This document shows, piece after piece, positions 46,011 through 58,165 of a stretch of DNA of 64,000 nt. Numbering within the stretch: the first letter of the stretch is position 1; each line of letters opens with the position of its first letter. A model generated the notes under the pieces. It saw only the letters and a program-made list of their open reading frames with translations. It had not been told where the DNA came from and did not search any database. Source of the stretch: Kalmusia sp. IMI 367209 (Eukaryota > Ascomycota > Dothideomycetes > Pleosporales > Didymosphaeriaceae); NCBI GenBank assembly GCA_027946365.1, contig JAPEUQ010000004.1, positions 3,782,001-3,846,000 on the forward strand, in the 5' to 3' direction. Position numbers and translations under genes: made by a program.

Positions 46011-47814
46011 ATGAGGATCAAGATTGTCATTGGGCGGTTAATCGCCTTGAGCGCCGCCGCTGTGGCTACGAATGGGAGCAATACAGCGGACGATGCCACA
46101 AAACAGTTACTGGAGGAGTCAATGAATTGGATGGATTTATATTACGATCCTGATGCAGGGTACTTGTACAACCTCGACTCGAAGGCGCTGCTTCACGATA
46201 CTCGTTCATCGGCATGGTACGCGGCGGGTTTGCTTGCGAGGAATGAGGGAGACGATGTGGAGCAGGCTGCAAGAATTGTAGAGAACGTGATCGCGGGACA
46301 GCACAAGAACGGGAGCGAACAATGGTGAGCGCTCACTTACACGGTATCGACCTCCGCCAAACCTGGGAATTAATGTCATTCGAACAGGTACGGCGACTAT
46401 CAAATCTACCCCGAGGAGCCTACTGTGGGTACACCACAATACCCTCCTGTTATTTACAACTCATGGGACCCAAACTGGCGCGGCTTTGTTGGGACGACGT
46501 TCATTCTCATGCTCGAAGAGTTCTCACACCTACTTCCCCACGATACACAGTCTCGTATGTTGGAAAGCCTTCACAATGCGACCGTAGGAGACAGCTATCG
46601 CGTAGGAGGTGTAGATGACGATAATTTGTACCCGTCGTATAGCAATCCGGCTATCATGCGTGCCTTCATGTCCGGATGGGTTGGTCGAAGACTGAATGAA
46701 TCCAACATGACCACCGCCGGTGAAGTGGATGCGAAGGATATAATCAACTTGTTTGACCGTGCAAATACGCTGTCGGAGTTCAACTCCGGTACCTATGCAG
46801 GTGTGTCGCTATATGCGCTTACACTGTGGGCAAAGTATATGCCTCGCTCGTCGTTGATGGGGCAGAACGGCGCGAGAATGGTAACGCAGACATGGGAGAT
46901 CTTAGGCCAGCTATACAATGCTAATCTAAAGAATGTGGCCGGGCCGTGGGATCGTAGTTATGGATATGATATGAACCGCTACTTGAGCATCCTCGCATTA
47001 CATATCTGGACGCTGGTTGGAAAGACACAAGCACCAGTCAACGTTAAGGTTCGTATACATCTTTCCATTTTAGAAATTTCTAATCTAACTTATTCAACGA
47101 TTGGCAGCCATACACAATGGGCCATAAGAACGACTTCGCCATTGGTTCTCTTATCGCCATTCTTGCCCCCTTCCACAACATGCTCGTCCCCAATACTACC
47201 GTCTCCACGTTAAGTGTCTTTCCTGGCACCCACAATGTCTCTACTTCAGCTTTCTCCCCACCATGGGACACGTATCCGCGCAACATCACAGCCTGGATCT
47301 CGCCTAACCTCACTGTCGGCGCAGAATCGTTCTCGGAAAACGTCATCGGTGGGCCGGCTCAGAATCCTAATAGTTTCAATCCAGCGGTTGTACAATGGAG
47401 CCGGAAAGATGGGAGTGTAGGGTGGCTAACGCTTTACGCGCAGGTATCTTCCTTGCATGCTGTGGCTGGTGAAAGTACATTATCGCTTGAATACCCTCTA
47501 GGAAATGCGTCTAGTACGTTTACATTCTTGGTAGGGACGAACTCCAAGGGTGGAAGCAGGGATGTGGCGGGCTGGGACGATGTTGAAGGTGTAACAGTCG
47601 CTGTGAATGGAACAGTGGATCCGGCGTATAGCGTGACGTTCAGTGGCTATGTTGGAGGCTCAGGGAAAACGATCAAGTAAGTCTCTCTGTCATTTCTTTT
47701 GGTGTGTGTGTTGACCTGTGTAGTGACTTCGAGTTCTGGAATTTTACGTATAGCATGCCAAAAGGCAGCGGAAAGATACCACAGGTGGTGCTTAGCTTCA
47801 AACTTATGGAATGA
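46011..47814 (+). CDS. large secreted protein, six-hairpin-glycosidase-like
   Basis: Four exons (46011-46324, 46388-47048, 47108-47676, 47724-47814; introns of 63, 59 and 47 bp) join in frame to 544 residues. The N-terminus MRIKIVIGRLIALSAAAVAT is a signal peptide. The body has YYDPDAGYLYNLDSKALLHD, TRSSAWYAAGLLARNEGDDV, YNSWDPNWRGFVGTTFILML, GGVDDDNLYPSYSNPAIMRA, SEFNSGTYAGVSLYALTLWA and GPWDRSYGYDMNRYLSILAL, with many N-glycosylation sites. This arrangement is common in filamentous fungi and is usually annotated as hypothetical; the helical repeats resemble alpha/alpha-toroid (six-hairpin) enzymes. A carbohydrate-active role is inference only. Intact. Confidence 0.85.
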
Positions 47815-48450
47815 GTATCTAGAGAGCGCTATTGATAAGTGAAGATCTTGAGTAGAAACTTTAAAGATATGCGATGTACATCCAGTAACTGCGGCCTGAA
47901 GCACTTGGTTATGTAGCTTGCGCGTATATCGAAATTACAGGTGGCACCGGGTTGTATAAGCCCAAGTTGATGGCGTCTCCCATTGCTTAAAATCCTCATG
48001 ATCCTAGCTTGCTTCTCAACATTCAATTACCCAAAAAATTATAATTATCCGACTGTGCACCGCTGAGCTGCTGGCTAGGTGAAGGATTCGCTTCCAATCT
48101 GTCCAGCATTTCTTCTTCCAAGATTTGAGGACTCTGACTATAATCAATGGGGTAGGGTAATCTTTTGATATTCTCAAAACCACATGATATTTATGGATGC
48201 TCATGTTCAATGCTTATCAACAGAATTTTTAATAGATAGTACCCTCAAGCGCCAAATTCATTTCTTTTATATCTGTTCACCGTGCGTTTTCATTCTCGCA
48301 ATACTATATCCTACGCTTTTACACAAGGGATTCCGCCATCCTGAATCACGCACTTCAGTCCTGGACAACACGGTGCGCCTAGGCAAGACACTGAGAGAGT
48401 GAGTATGTCACTCAATAAAGCCCATAATTAGGGCCTCTTGCCGAATGTAA
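47815..48450. other. intergenic, converging 3' ends
   Basis: Between the large secreted protein gene (+) and the knottin-like gene (-). No gene seen. Confidence 0.45.
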
Positions 48451-48691
48451 TCACTTACTCCCTTCAGGTGTGCACTTTTGTTGAGTTCGACATACAGTCC
48501 AATCACAATATCCACCACAGCAGTCGTCACCTGTCTTGCATGGCCCTGATCATCTATTAGAGAAGTTTAGTCTAACCGAGAAACCTGCTATACATACCAC
48601 CGTCAGCGTTGCATTCGCGTCCTAAGAGATTTGAGTCGGGCCTGCCTGCGATGACAGCAATGAGCAGAGACATGATGAGTGTGATCTTCAT
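48451..48691 (-). CDS. knottin-like small secreted Cys-rich protein (62 residues)
   Basis: Two exons (48598-48691, 48451-48545; 52-bp intron with GTATGT donor, CTAATAG branch region and ATCAG acceptor) encode 62 residues. A signal peptide (MKITLIMSLLIAVIAG) is followed by a compact domain with seven Cys spaced C-x6-C-x5-CC-x3-C-x4-C-x5-C. The first six fit the inhibitor cystine-knot spacing (double Cys third and fourth). Using the nearer AG just after CTAAT breaks the Cys pattern; the CAG 9 bases on restores it. A TATA box (48798-48804) sits 107 bp upstream. Fungal proteins of this kind include effectors and antimicrobial or inhibitor peptides; which applies here is unknown. Confidence 0.78.
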
Positions 48692-48797
48692 ATTGTCAGC
48701 TTAGTGAGGAATATTTTGCGCCGATTGGTAAAGGCCCAACAAGAAGTCGGCGAGGTACAGTGTTACTCAAGGCCGGTAGTAGCCAGCTCACAGTAGC

Positions 48798-48804
48798 TTA
48801 TATA
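48798..48804 (-). promoter_or_regulatory. TATA box of the knottin-like gene
   Basis: TATATAA on the minus strand, 107 bp upstream of the ATG at 48691. Confidence 0.5.
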
Positions 48805-51462
48805 CCTTTGCTCGTGTACGTCGTTATTCCGATGCCCGCTGCATCACTTGGTGATCTCAGAGTCGAATAATGATATATATTTCCTGACAACTGTCTACAA
48901 TATGCAAGTTCTCGCAAACACTACCGTGAAAATCCGCTTATGAGATGGGTGGATAACCATATCAAGCATCAATTAAATCCTCTCAACGATTTCAAATGAG
49001 GCATAGCAATGACCCAAGGCACTGATCGGGATATAAAACAGCCAGGTATGTCTTTTTTAAGCGAGTTTATATAGTTTCCAAAAAGGTTCCTCTAATCAAT
49101 CGGTCCTTCTTCTACATTTGCGGGGCAAATCGGCCGGATAACGGATAAAATACGGGAATTCGCCCAGACAGCCTTGAAAACTACTGCTGTATCTGTCAAT
49201 CGAAAATCAATTTCCCCACTGACATGCCGGTTTCCGCAGCTGCCAACGGGCACGCTAGTCTCAGTATCATTTGACGCTGCAGCTGAAGTAATTTGCGTAG
49301 ATGAATTTGCTACGCGATACCTAAGCGATGCGTGGGTGACGCTTGAGTGACCATGAATGTTCCAATTCAATTCTTTTTTGAGAGGAGATTCACATCCCAT
49401 TCGATATGCAATTTATGCTACCTGGCTTTCTAGGCTTATTATATACCCTTGCATGTTGAGACCATCAATGAGAAGTCTACCGGCAAGATTAAAGATTTAA
49501 TCTACTATCATCACACTAGATTTGCAGTGGAAGGTGCAGGTAGACAAATGACCTTGAGTGATGCGAGAATGCCCTTATTCATGCACACTTATTTAGCCAC
49601 GTGATACTGAATAGCTTTAACCCCTGTATAGTATCGTATGCCCCACCATACTTAGCGTATAGTAATAGCTTACACTAACAGGATGTGCAGACATATTAGA
49701 AAACACACACTTGTATATTCATATAATCAAGTTGCTTACTAGATATGGCACATTGCTCAGAAAAAGTGATAGGTGTGGCTACATTTCTAGGGACAGCCTC
49801 AACCATTCTATCAGAGTGCAGCACACTAAGATGTCATCTGCCCAGAATACCACGGTTTCCCCACCAGGGTCCTGGGCGGCTCAACGCCAATTTTCCATAC
49901 AATCGTGAGTGATAGAAACCCGTTTCACCGTAAGCTCTCTCCCTTCAACTGAATGGGGATATTGAGGAGAGATGACAACTCTTTGTTTCTTTTGGGACGA
50001 TCTTGTTCGGTGTTGAGCTTGCTTAAGCGAGTATGGCGGTTGCTTCTGGGAAGACTAACGCCACAATGCGGGGGCCTGGTCGCCACGCTCCTTGCCATTC
50101 ACTCCACTATATCTTGTGTAGTCAAGAAGAAACAAATGCGTTCCTCAGCCATAGTTCCAGGTGTTCTATGAGGCTCCGAGTAGATGAATCATTGCTGGGC
50201 TGAAATTTTGTCGCAACAAGGTGTGTTGTTGCGAGCATTTCGAATGCCCAGCCGATCGTAGGCATGTTGCGGAGACGGTCATGGGTATGGTAAAGATCCA
50301 AAATAACGGGGATAGTTGTGTGTACCGCTTCCAAATTGTGGAAAAGGTCGCTGATATACCGAAAGTCTATAATGATGAAGACGTCTGCTTCTACCGTTCT
50401 TTCGCGAAAGGCTTTTCGGCTCGATTACAGATGTTCCTTGGACCAGAATGTGTCTCGTTTGTATTTGCATGATGATCTAGTCTACCACTAGCAATAACGC
50501 GCGCGATCAAATCCTTTCTTCTCTCTTCATATTGCATCTCCTATTATTACCCCATAATAATCATATATAGCCAGCATACTACTCAGTGTATCTATAAGAC
50601 TAATCAATGTGAACGTCCAGACTTTGCCAATACTTTTGTCTAATGGTCACAGCATAGCCACCAAGTAGCCAATAGAGAACATCCCATAATATTGTTCGCG
50701 GCTGCGGCCGCGCTAGACTTCCTAGGGAAGATATCGGCCATGAACGTGCTGAATAGTTGCAACACGATAGCACATATGACGCCAATAAAGATTTGAAACA
50801 CAAGTTACACTCGGGTGAACATGGCGGTGAATGAACCACCCGTATGGTGCGGGAGCACCAACCGAGAGGATGTTTAAGATGTAACAACCACGAGAGTGCG
50901 CAGCCTCATTTGGGAAGTTGCGAATCTTATCACCTATCACGCGATCTACTGGTAGCTCGTGTTATAAGGAAGTCATCGTCAATTTGCGACTTCACTAGAA
51001 TGTCGAAAGATCGAAACTTTCTAAGCGCGTTCGCTAGCCTATATAAAGGAAGCTTTTGCGAAGATATCACCACCAGGCTGAGAACGCCCTATTTCCTAAT
51101 GTGTGCAGGCTATACAACACAGCCTTGCAGCGTATCGATGTTTGATTGGACTACTGCGGTTGTGCAATGACCTAGAGCATTGTCTCAATGTATAATTAAG
51201 CTGCACAAGGTCTTCTTGCTCTTATTGACTAGTGACTAAAGTGTCTATTTCACCAGAAGCAAAGAGCCGCAATGGCCGATCCTTCGATCTGGAACCAGGA
51301 GATGACTGTGCCAAGAACAGCGATTTCTTTCACTGACACCGACATAGTTGAGAGTAAGTTTGGGGCCAATATGTGTCCGTTATAGTTCGCGTTTGGCATT
51401 GCACCTTCTATGCACAAGGGTGCTGAATACATCAGTTAGAGAGGCTTTAAATGAATGTGAAA
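48805..51462. other. 2.7-kb gene-poor region
   Basis: Frames at 49092-49400 (-), 50122-50334 (-) and 50600-50887 (-) are short and unrecognised. A possible old coding stretch on the minus strand around 50122-50470 (WAFEMLATTHLVATKFQPSN) could not be assigned. Confidence 0.45.
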
Positions 51463-52335
51463 ATAACATGTTATATATGTATTACTGAGCATCGAAAGAT
51501 TGTACGTAGTTTTGAAAGATAGTAAACTAAAAAAGATAGCAGCGGTTCCCTCCTGCTTATTAATATAAAAGGCATGTTAAAGGTGGTAATAATAAAGATA
51601 TTACGCTTCTACTAAGCTAATTAGATTATTAAGTAAGGCTTAGCGTACGCTCTAATCAAAAGTTATTTAACTTAAATAAAGAGAAAGGATACGGTATATA
51701 TATTATCCGTTAAGGATAGGCCTATTATAGTAGTAGTTATATTAAGTTATAGTCCTCCTTTATTAATAAATTATTATAAATAGTAATCTCTCTACTTTAT
51801 AATATTCTCCTTCTTCTCTACTAGGCTAGATACGCCGCGTAAGTTATGTAATCTTATATTAATAATTACTATTTATATATTATCTAGCTTCTACTTTATC
51901 TATAAAAAATATATATATATTAAAATTAACTTTACTATCTAACCGTCTACTAATACTAGTCCTACTATCTTTTCTATAGACGATAACGTATACGTTAGAG
52001 CCCTTATAGATTCTATATAATATATATATAAAGTCTGGTTAGAAATAACTATATTATATAAAGACTATAGGATTATTCGCCTAGTTTATGAAATAATTAA
52101 AAGATAGTATAAAGAAGGATAGTAAGAGACCCTATACTTAAATATAGAATAGGCGCTTAAGGTATATAAGCTAGGGTAGATGGCGATAGTAAACCTAAAG
52201 AACGCAAATATAGTTATCTCTAATAGATATATAGCGCTGCTATAGGGATAGGAGCTTTAGGGTATTGCACGCCGGGTGAGTGCTGAAGGTGCTGTTCTGG
52301 TGATGGGAAGCGATGACTAGGAGATAACATGTTAT
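51463..52335. mobile_element. A+T-rich transposon remnant, repeat copy A
   Basis: A very A+T-rich block flanked at both ends by the same 12-bp palindrome ataacatgttat (51463-51474 and 52324-52335). Its left end (gcatcgaaagattgtacgta, then ggttccctcctgcttattaa) recurs at 57.9 kb in the same orientation and at 61.0 kb inverted. Inside, TAG/TAA-riddled frames give peptide traces such as NLKNANIVIS that could be from a retroelement protein, but no domain is certain. The composition fits heavy RIP. The flanking repeat could be a target-site duplication or part of the element's ends. Confidence 0.65.
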
Positions 52336-52453
52336 TAATTACCAGCCTAGATTTTATAATATCTAAGTTACTTTATCTTACATTATATACCTTAAGGTAA
52401 CGTTTTTGATGTTACCACTCTCCTTCTAGGCCTTCTGGTTTCAATGAAAGCGA

Positions 52454-54813
52454 TTAGACCAGCCAAAGATCAATCTCTTCAGTCGATCTATAGGTTCGAA
52501 ACATCTCATCGCCAAATAGCATCCCAACCCCAAGTCTTTCCAAACATCGCTCATACCCTTCAACCTCAACAGGTACGAGATACAGTACCTCATGTGCTGT
52601 TTTGAAATTGCCTAAAGGTTTAACATTGCGTTTGGCTTGGTCCCGATGCATCAAGCACGGAATGCGTATATATCCAATCCTATTACAACATCTTCTTCGG
52701 ATTCCCATGGCCTTTCGATTGATGCCCATCCTGACGCGTATTAGGAATCCTCTGATATCTTCACAGAGTTCCAGGGAACCTTGCCATCGTCCTCAATACC
52801 ACTCAAAGCCCGAAATGCCTCACGTTCAGCGCCAGTATCCACCATTCCACCGACACACACTCGATGGAGCCTCCCACGCACGTTGAGCATTGTAAACCGT
52901 GTTTCTTTCTCGTAGTCCATGGTCGACTGCATCGGGCAAGCTGATTTAAAGTCGGGGACCCAGTCGGAATCTTTGCGTACGGGAACTACGTGCACTTCAC
53001 CAAACTGCAAAAGCTTTTCCACAGAGATAAATTTGATACTGTGTGCATATGTGATCGGTAGACCACCTAGGATACCGCTGTTTTTCCGCACTCCCATAGA
53101 AGCCCATGACGAAGTCGGAAGACCTTTAACTCTAAAATAGTTCCCTTGGTAGTATTTGGCTTGACGCCACATGATAAGACGGCTCGGAAACCAGAGACCG
53201 GAGACGTATCTATCATGCTCATCCTCGGGAGTTTTTGCGTCCTCGTGCAACTTCTTAAAAAAGGCACCAAACTCGCTGGCTATACCGGCCAAAGCAAAAA
53301 GGCGATCCTCGTTGATGTAGGTCAGCTCCATTCCCGAGAATTCCGATGTGATTTCAGACCATTTGTAGAGAGCACTGGAGCGCTCGGAAGTGCCATTGTC
53401 CGAGATTCCTTGTACGCTTGGGTCCCGATGACGTTTCGCATCGACGTCAATGGTCTTGTACCAAGTTTCTTCTCCGGCCAGTGATAGAGTTGTTGCAGCA
53501 TTGCATTGTAGAAAATACTCACTTTCCAAGAAGATGAGAGATCTGCGACTAAGCACAGATTCCTGAACAACCCAACCGCGTTGATAAAGCGCACTGTTGT
53601 TGCGGTTTCCATGGTCCGCTTTTGACAATGTACCTGATTTAGATCCTTGCAGGTAGAAGTATCACCGGACCTGGTGGTCCTTATTCCTGAATGGAAACCT
53701 AACGATGCGAGGAAGAGCACTAGGGTCGACGTATCGTATTAAGCCCCCGTTGGAAGTCGTCGCAGCGGCGACGATAGTTATCCAAGCATGTTGATAGTAA
53801 TCCGCCACCTTAAGGCACTTCTGATCAAAGTCACCTTGTATGATACATACAAAGTCTATCCAGATGTAGTCCACTGCAAAATACCCTGCAAGCTTTGCGA
53901 CATGGGAGATAAGAGGCGAGGATATTGCCCTATGTTGACATGCGTCTCCATGATCGCATTCCATCGTCTTGCATTGATAGTTACTTCTAGTTGTCATGGA
54001 CTCATGAGTTTCGTCAGTCCAGCGATGGCTTAGGGCTAGGTATTTGCCACTTTGTCCAGCTGTTTCGCAAAGAGCCTTCTTCTAGGCATTGATGCATCGT
54101 GTCGGTAGTGGAAGATCTCCATAACTAAAGATCCTGGCTTGGGACAGGGCCTCGTTGCATCCTGGATGTTACAGATGGCAATTACGATGTCCGCGCAGCA
54201 CAGTGTCCGCATCTCCCTCCTCAAAATTTTTCTTACCAACTCTTATATGTCCAGTGATATCCTCAGATACTCTCTCAGGCGATTCTATAAGGATGATCAG
54301 AAATTGACTATTTTTTCTTGTTTTTTCTTTTCTTTTTTTTCTTTTGCAGAAGACGAAAAGGGCACCAATACCTGGATCCGCGGCAACTTGGAAAACAGCA
54401 CTCGTATCCTCTGAGTCTACAAGCAATGATTGCTTCACGATACCTACAGTAAAGCCTGTGATGTTCAAAGATTCGTCCGCGCCGGCATCGCCCAGAAAAC
54501 CTCGCTCTGCTTCGAACAACACCGAGGAGAACAACAAATTGTGTTTCAACCAAGAGGCTGTGCCTCGAATATAAGATGAAAATGAATGATGAGAGCTCAG
54601 AGGCCAGGACTTCTTCCTCTTGTCAGCGTACAAGTACTCAACCAGAAGGCTACAGAGTGCGCAGTTTTCCTCAGCTGACTTTAGCACCGCATTCAGGGCA
54701 AAACCGCGATAAGAATAAGTGCCACGAGCAAATGCTTGGATATCGAAATCTTTGCATCGCTCGCAGAGCCCGTCCATAATCTTACGCCTTGAAAATGGTG
54801 GGTTGGACAACAA
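52454..54813 (-). pseudogene. HET-domain (heterokaryon incompatibility) gene, interrupted
   Basis: HET proteins trigger cell death after fusion of unlike strains. Read leftward: MDGLCERCKDFDIQAF (start near 54777), ENCALCSLLVEYL, SLNITGFTVGIVKQSLLVDS, an intron of about 110 bp with a long A/G-rich tract, SPERVSEDITGHIRVG, then after a second intron LPLPTRCINA, a stop, KKALCETAGQSGKYLALSHR, YFAVDYIWIDFVCIIQGDFD and RGWVVQESVLSRRSLIF, all typical HET-domain blocks, and a C-terminal region ending VGMLFGDEMFRTYRSTEEID. Lesions: TAG at 54082-54084 (fits CAG>TAG), TGA at 53662-53664 and a frame change near 52740. The transposon remnant lies just 3' of the gene. Probably non-functional. Confidence 0.72.
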
Positions 54814-54991
54814 AAATGCTGTGGGAATGGAGTGCGGCTGAAGTGGAGAGCTGACTCCGCCACGTGTTTCCTGCCCCCAACTTCTACCTCCGGTCTAGTC
54901 GATTGGGGCAAAGCTCTAGGCTGATGCTAATTGTACCGCTCCGTGATCCTTCAGTCATGCTCTTTCTTTATCTTGTTACACATTTGACACT

Positions 54992-55473
54992 ATGCCACGC
55001 ATGAGATGGAGTACCACGTACGTGCTCTCTAACACTCTCAAATTAGCGGGTATGATGACTTTTAGTGGGAATGGTCTTACGGTAGGTCTGAACAGACCTG
55101 CCGGTCGCTACGCACCAAAGCGTCAATATCTGCAAGAGCCCATGATCTCTCTTCTCGCAAAGATAGACATTCTTGGACCTTGCGAGTGGGTGACCTTCTA
55201 CCTCAACCTGGCCTTCTGGCTTCTTTTGTGGCTCACGTAGGGTTAGGGTACCACATAGTTTTCAACGCTTTTCCGGCCGTGATGGTCCTGTGGACAGCTC
55301 TCTTCATCTTAATTCTAAAACGCCTACCACTAGATACAGTTATCTTTACTAAAGTAAGGATAGATTCCTTTCTTATTTTCTTATATATTATAATGTGGGC
55401 CTCAGCTTTCTCTTTTTGGGTTAGAATCGAGAGCATTAAAATATATATAGTTACCCTTAGGTTTAGTGGATAA
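54992..55473 (+). pseudogene. membrane transporter fragment, probably MFS
   Basis: LLAKIDILGPCEWVTFYLNL and FWLLLWLT lead to two TAG codons in TAGGGTTAGGG (55238-55248), each fitting TGG>TAG in a Trp-Gly-Trp-Gly loop, then FNAFPAVMVLWTALFILILK. Order and hydrophobicity resemble the middle helices of MFS efflux pumps (pattern RP..L..ID-LG). Beyond 55340 the sequence turns A+T-rich and the match fades. The identification is tentative because no signature loop is preserved. Confidence 0.4.
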
Positions 55474-57857
55474 TGCTATTCCTTTATCGGTCTCATAGGG
55501 TGTATCTTTCTACTTGGTCGATTTCTTGAAGTAATAGGCCGAGGGCTATCTTAGAACCTAGGTACTAAACTTTCTAACTTTAGTATAACACATTGACTAT
55601 AGCCTCAATAATTATTTTTCAGTTCAAGCACTATCCTAAAGACGTGCAGTATCATTCATATTTTCAGCCACCGCTACGCTCGTCTCGCGTCAATCATCTC
55701 ATACTTCGTGTTTTGAGTGAGTAATATTTAGGGTTTAATCTATCTCACCATATGCCTCTCTCAATTAAGCCTTACCATTAGGCGTATTTCATTCAACTGC
55801 GTCTAAACCCCTGAACACCGACTTCCCAATACTTCTTGTCGATCTGCTTAACTCGTCAAAGATCCGTTTGAGACCTGTGGAAATATTTCTTCTGATATTT
55901 ACAAAGGTATGTAAATAACCCCTCCGAGTGTCCTCATTAAACTCATGTGAGTTTATAGTGAAGGCCTCAACGACTGAGGTCGCCTTGGAAGAATTGCTGG
56001 AAGTAATATTATTGGTCATGGACGATTAATTAGATTTTCTTTTTAAGATATCACTAAATGGTAATTCATTTACTCCACTGGAGGTTCCGGTGTCGAATAC
56101 TAGGAACTCTATAGCACTTCGATGAGAAGATAGCAAATTCAACCGTTTTACATAAGAAGTATCTCGAGATCACCTCATTGTGAGCTTTACGTTTGTAATA
56201 ACCCTTATGATGATCTCTTTCAGTAGATGCGGGATTGTATCAAAGCTAGTATTAATCTCCATAACTATATTTGGCTACTGACCCTGATGTGGTATTAAAG
56301 GAGCTTTCTACTCGCAGAATAGGGCGCATAAAATCATGTTGGCGCGATAAAACGACTTCCGCGGCGGCATTTTCACGTTTTCGAAATGCACGGATAGCAT
56401 ACACCCTTTTTTTTATGTCGTTATGTAAGGCCACAGAAGCACGTCTAGATTTCCGCGTGTTTTAGAGCCAGCTAACGTTATACTAGAAAACCATCTGATT
56501 CACTGCAATATTTTCTCCGCAGGAGTACTCTAAGTGGTAGCAATATGTTTTTACTTATGATAGCATCATATGCTGTGCGAGTTGTCATTTTATGGTTAAT
56601 GTGCTGACGATTATCAGTAAGCGTGCATGGACTTCCGGTTGGCTTGGTGTGGCATCACTTGTCTTGTCGATCGGATGGTCATCGTCACTACTAGCAAAAT
56701 TAAGCTATTGCGTCCGAATTTCTACCGTATGACATTTAAGTATACAGGGCGGCCCGTCTGAGGCGCTAGATCGAGCTGATTCACGACCTCCATGTCCCGG
56801 GACGAGGTTTCTCATTGATGTCCCTGCTATTGTGGCACCACAATGAGTGATTGCGGTTGTACCGAGAAACCTGTGCCGTATCCCGCTTCCCGACTGAGAT
56901 GGTCTGGCCATGCCTCGCATGATTTAAGAAGTCATTGTGAGACTTGCGCAGTCTCTTTCAGTGTACTGGTATGGTAGGTTCACTGGCTATCGCGTCAACC
57001 TACCTTGTAGACCTTTCAAAAGCAGTCCACAAGTCGCGTTCCGGCGGCTCGTTCCCATTTCCATGCAGAATGGGTACTTCCAGGCAGCGCCGGTCATTAA
57101 GAGACATCGAAGCGCGAGCCGTTCTGTTTTTGCGTGCTGCTGACCCATGCATTCTCTTACTGCAAATGCTGCTGGTGTGGTAGGAGATGAAATTCTGTCG
57201 CGGATTCTGGCGACGCTTCTCGATTTCCTGGGTGAGTACTGGCATCCAGAGTTCATTCGCTCGAGGCTGTGATCATGCCTACGATCGCGCAAGGCTGTCT
57301 AGGCCATAGCGTACCGTGACTGTGGCTGTCGCGCCAGGTACCAGGAACATACGCAGCCGCGTAAGCTGAAGCCGAGAGTGTCTAGTTACCTAGCTTTTGA
57401 GATTGCATCAGTAGCTAAAGATCATCCGTCCATCTTAATGTGATGGCTATCGAACTTACGGATACAGTTCGATAAGACCAGTTCGCCTAGTTTGAGTAGG
57501 CTCTATGAAGTCATCAATATAAAAATCCTAGAATATAAGGTAAATGCAAAGCCCTTCGGGGTAGCTAGTCCTAAAGGTCTAAGGTTAATCCTTAAAGAAG
57601 AGTAATATTAGGGGAAGATAGGTCAATTATATACATTATTAGTTATCCTTATTAGTATTAGAATTATAAGATAATAAAATAATAAGTAGTTAGAGATTTA
57701 AATAATAGACTACTCACTAATTAATAAAATAAGTTAATATAAATAATATAGAGTAAGTACTTATATTCTTATATATTTAGTTAGAGTTCATTTGTTAAAG
57801 CCATTATATGATAGAACACTCTTTAAAAGTACTTTTAAAGAATAAATTTATAATTTA
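55474..57857. other. gene-poor, partly A+T-rich region
   Basis: No recognised gene. Mixed composition: 56600-57400 is GC-balanced with short frames and no motif, while 57520-57857 is strongly A+T-rich and probably RIP-affected repeat. Confidence 0.45.
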
Positions 57858-58165
57858 GTATATATATATTACTGATCAACGAAAGATTATACCTAGTTCA
57901 AAGGGCAGTAGACAGAAAGGTAGTAGTAGTTTCCTCCTATTTTTTAACTTAAAAGGCGTGTTAAAAGGTGGTGGTAGTAAAGGTATTACGTTTTTACTAA
58001 GCTTATTATATTAGATTATCAGATTGGATTATGAGATCATTACGCTAGATTATCAAGCGAGGCTTGGCGCATGCTCCAATTAAAAGTCGCTCAACTCATC
58101 AAAGAAAAGGACACGATAGGCGAACCGTTTGTTGAGGATCACAATTTTAGTATTTATAGCTTAGT
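57858..58165 (+). repeat. transposon remnant, repeat copy B
   Basis: Matches copy A for about 300 bp in the same orientation (cgaaagattatacctagttc, tttcctcctattttttaact, then aaaaggtggtggtagtaaag). Copy B keeps more G/C (ctcgctcaactcatcaaag-like segment near 58095), so it is closer to the unmutated element than copy A. Confidence 0.65.

Noticed and set aside
49092..49400. 102-residue minus-strand frame
   Set aside because: No signal peptide, motif or neighbour support.
54314..54355. T/C-rich tract, considered as a microsatellite
   Set aside because: It lies in an intron of the HET gene on the other strand and explains itself as an A/G-rich intron body.
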